Shown piece by piece: positions 60,881 to 64,000 of a DNA stretch of 64,000 nt (within the stretch, counting starts at the first letter, position 1; each line of letters starts with the position of its first letter). The position numbers and the translations under genes were made by a program. This stretch comes from Lingula anatina (lineage: Eukaryota > Brachiopoda > Lingulata > Lingulida > Lingulidae), in assembly GCF_001039355.2 (NCBI RefSeq), contig NW_019773603.1, positions 69,894 through 133,893 of the forward strand, read 5' to 3'. The notes beneath the pieces are model-generated. The model worked only from the letters and a program-made list of their open reading frames with translations, was not told the DNA's origin and searched no databases.

Positions 60881-61000
60881 GTATGGGATCAGGAATGCCC
60901 CTGAAAGATGGAATGAAAACAAACGTCAAAGACCTATATGTTTATTACTTAATATCTCAGTTGACAACATCTATTTAAAACAGAAGGAGAAATATCTGGG
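60881..61000. repeat. Tandem duplicate of the TM2 exon acceptor region
   Basis: Repeats 60,766-60,880, including the first codons of the exon (minus strand TTTCAG/GGGCATTCCTGATCCCATAC, coding AFLIPY). It lacks the rest of the exon. Confidence 0.7.
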
Positions 61001-64000
61001 CATAAATCTAAGGTTTTTCTGAGAGCTAGTATTACTTTTGGCCCATTTCTTTCAGTACACACCTGTGGCTCATGTTAACCCAGATGTGAGAAGGTACAAG
61101 TTCCGCCTTCACCTCCTCCCCCACCTTTACAGCTTCCTCTGCCCTTAAACCCTGTCTGACCTACACGTTTCAGGGAGCATATATAATATACCTGTGTCCT
61201 GAACAACAACTCAAAGCAATGATACCAAAATGCATACTAGTACATTGATATCCTTTAGTCACTTTGATCACCCTGTAGTGCAGGGTGTTTGTGACAAGTA
61301 ATGTAGGTGAGTGAACTAGCACTTTTAAAGTTCACAGTGAGATCTCTGAACGTCTGGTTTAAGCCACCTGCACACTGCTTCCTTCCTTGTAAGAACACAG
61401 TGTGAATTAAGGCAAGTTTTTTCACCTTTACCTCTTAGCACCAATGTCTAGCATCAACTTGCTGTTACTCTATCTTTTCAGTTCAACACTCAGTCAACAG
61501 ACTAATATATCAGATGCAATACTGTGTTATAAATGTGAACATCTGATAGATGTAGAAGCCAAATTACAGCCCAACTCTTATCCTCTGACATCCACCTAAA
61601 AATGTTAACTCCAGGGGATAAAAACCAATTTTCAACAGAAAAAATCCCTCCCTAACAGAGTGAGGTGGGTACATCTCTTTCTGTAGTATTCATTTTAATA
61701 ACCACTGCAAACTTTATACTTTTCCTTGTGCACAAACTTAGTAGTATCAGGGCTTTTTCAGTCTCGCTGCCCGTCTGTCTCCTTTGCCTGGGCGGATTTT
61801 TTTTGTCTCAGCAGAAAAAGGTATAATCCCGGGGGGCCTTTGCTCACAAAATGTGTATGCAAATAACTGGATATGGCGTGAATCACCGCCTACATGTATC
61901 AAGTCAATGCAAATTTATACTGAGACAGTGAGACTAGTCATCATGAGTATTTTCATACACAAAGTGGCTGATGATTGGGCCTCTTCAGCATAAATACCAA
62001 ATAACATTACATGCATTCCCTGCAGGATAATTTTCTACATGATTGGTAATACACATTCTGAAGGAGTGTTTATGTATGCATATAATGATATTTACACAAA
62101 TTTTTTTAAAAGTTAGTTCTAATACCTCAAGGAGATATTTAGACACTGATTTGCAAAGTAAATACAGCAATATTTTGGAAGGAGCCGAATGCTCAATGAT
62201 ATATAGTCAAGAGCAAAGACTGAAGCGCATTTATGTTCATGAGCCAAAGCCAACTACTGGTAAATGTAAACAATCACACAAGTATAACTCACTGACTTGC
62301 TGTTCAAACTTAATGATAATTGCATAATTTTGAGTTTTTGCTTGGATGCTTAACATTCAATAAAAGTAAATTGGGAAGTTATCTATCCCTTTACATGTGC
62401 ACATATCCCTAGGTCTGCCACTTCATTACTTCCTCACTCTCTTGCATTTTCTTCAGTTTAGTATAATTCTTTCTTGCTTTTTTTTTTTTTTTTTTCACCA
62501 AAGGCTTACTATTCATTCTTTTAATTAAATTCTTGCATCACTAAAATACTACAATCATTTAAATGTGTCCAAGAATGACTAAGTTATAACTTGTCAAATC
62601 TATAAAACCGACACCTGCTTTCTAGCTCAGCAGTAAAATGATACGCACAGTAAATCCCTATTGTACATAAGTCAAAAATTTGGCTCTGGGTGCCAACAGC
62701 AGCCAACCACTTAATGTCTCCGTATATAGACCTTTGCTAGTGATATCTGCAATATTCACATTTCTCTCACATTCTCTACTTGTTTTACCACATGATACAC
62801 AAAATAATACTGCAAAAAAGAAGACTGCAATGAAAATAGCAGGTAATTTGGACGACAATTTTCTCACATTATGGCTCTCATGTATGCGAATGTTGCACCT
62901 GAGGTGATATCGGAGTTGTTGTTTTGCATGATGACTTTTCCTGATGTGCCAGTGCGTGCACCTCATACGTGCAGCTCGCATACACTTCTCGTTAACATGT
63001 AGATGCATGACTAATTTCCAATATTGCAATTTAAACGAAATTAAGCCAGGTTCCCAGTCTACTTCGAAAGATGTTTTTGATTGATTTTCGATGAATCCAT
63101 ATTGATTTAATTTGCAACATCATTAACTGTAATTTTGTGTTTTCTTTGTTATAATGTCCCTTAATTTCTCCTCATCCCTACTTCTCTCTATCTCTCTTTC
63201 TCTCAGAGAGAAGCATACAACTTTAAGCAGCTTCTGTTGTCTTTTTACATTCAAATGCCATTCATTTACTGTTCCTTATGAAGTTCACAACACTGTCAAC
63301 TAAACATGGACAATATTGAGTCTCACACCAGGGATCCGTAAATAACTGTTAAAACTCAACCATCAATAAATGAAGCACTCATTACTGATCTATCAGCTAA
63401 GAAATGAAAGCACCTGATTACAATACAAAACAGACATGCTGTCTCCTTCTCATTTAAAATTTATTAACTCAAACGGACAGTTTAAATCTCAAATGTCACT
63501 TCATATTTCAAGAGCTAGACTAAATCATCAGCACCATTCTCTCTGGAGACACATTTGTCTTCGGCACTGAATCTCAATCGATTTTCTGCATCTGAAACAG
63601 GAGACAATCTTATAAGAAAATTTCAACTTCCCTGAGACATGAGAGATTTTGAAGGAGACAATCTTATAAGGAAATTTCAACTTCCCTGAGACATGAGAGA
63701 TTTTGAACAACAGGGGCCTTGCATTTGTCTAAACCTCTTAGACCAATCATTTGTTTTACTATATACATGTACTTTCTGATGAGTCCACTCACTAAAGTTA
63801 CTGGTCTTAAACATTAGCCACATCTTTCTTGTTATAAAACAGGCAGAAACTTTTATCTAACTGAAATAATGGTCACGGTTTACAGAATTACCTTGGGTCA
63901 AACTGGAATGACATATTTGATCTAAGAGTTTAGACCAATTTTGGAGGGGGACTAAAGCTCCTTTCTAAACCACATTGCCCCACAGTGGATTGACACCAGT
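61001..64000. other. No gene recognised
   Basis: Probably intron 5' of the transporter TM2 exon. I looked for the conserved TM1 exon (NVWRFPY region) on the minus strand and did not see it. Only simple repeats are present, such as a T-run near 62,480 and a 54-bp tandem pair at 63,600-63,707. Confidence 0.6.
63600..63707. repeat. 54-bp tandem duplication
   Basis: Two copies starting GGAGACAATCTTATAAG at 63,600 and 63,654, nearly identical. Confidence 0.9.

Overview
The window is eukaryotic genomic DNA from an AT-rich, repeat-dense, probably highly heterozygous animal, most likely a marine invertebrate. Genes have short exons with canonical GT-AG introns and AATAAA polyadenylation signals, and there are many transposon remnants and several N gaps. 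BRICHOS-domain precursors that release a cysteine-rich peptide after a furin-type site are best known from polychaete annelids, so an annelid or other lophotrochozoan is my first guess. No species is claimed.

Region 1 (1-24,280, + strand) is a tandem array of one five-exon secreted-protein gene. Copies A (480-4366), B (10478-13810) and C (17210-22329) are complete at 246, 249 and 226 aa. Copy D (32395-33833) has only exons 1-3. Each complete protein has a signal peptide, a BRICHOS prodomain with its two conserved cysteines, an RQKR or REKR cleavage motif, and a short C-terminal peptide. The prodomain is strongly conserved and the peptide is not. A and B share one six-cysteine frame, whereas C has four cysteines and no Lys or Arg. 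A/B and C/D form sister pairs. This looks like an antimicrobial- or venom-style peptide array under diversifying evolution and is the most interesting system here.

Region 2 (24,283-41,251) holds two copies (24.28-29.87 kb and 35.54-41.25 kb) of a segment that flanks the 3' end of a transporter gene. Copy D and a BEL/Pao retrotransposon 3' end lie between them. Each segment carries a candidate alternative last exon for the transporter, so the duplicated block contained a BRICHOS gene plus the tail of the convergently oriented transporter.

Region 3 (41,703-60,786, - strand) is an SLC6 Na+/Cl- coupled transporter of the GABA/taurine/creatine type. Twelve coding exons run from the TM1/TM2 boundary to the C-terminus. 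The N-terminal exon lies beyond the window, and a short TM5-TM6 linker is lost at an N gap. Its introns contain minisatellites, including one derived from an exon edge. At 52.4-59.0 kb two near-identical haplotype-like sequences, with and without a transposon, appear to have been nested together by the assembly.

The array gives many filled/empty site comparisons, so several DNA transposon families can be bounded directly: a TTAA-target MITE family (four copies), a TA-target MITE, a 1.2 kb foldback element and a 1.95 kb TIR element. The last 3.2 kb has no recognisable gene.
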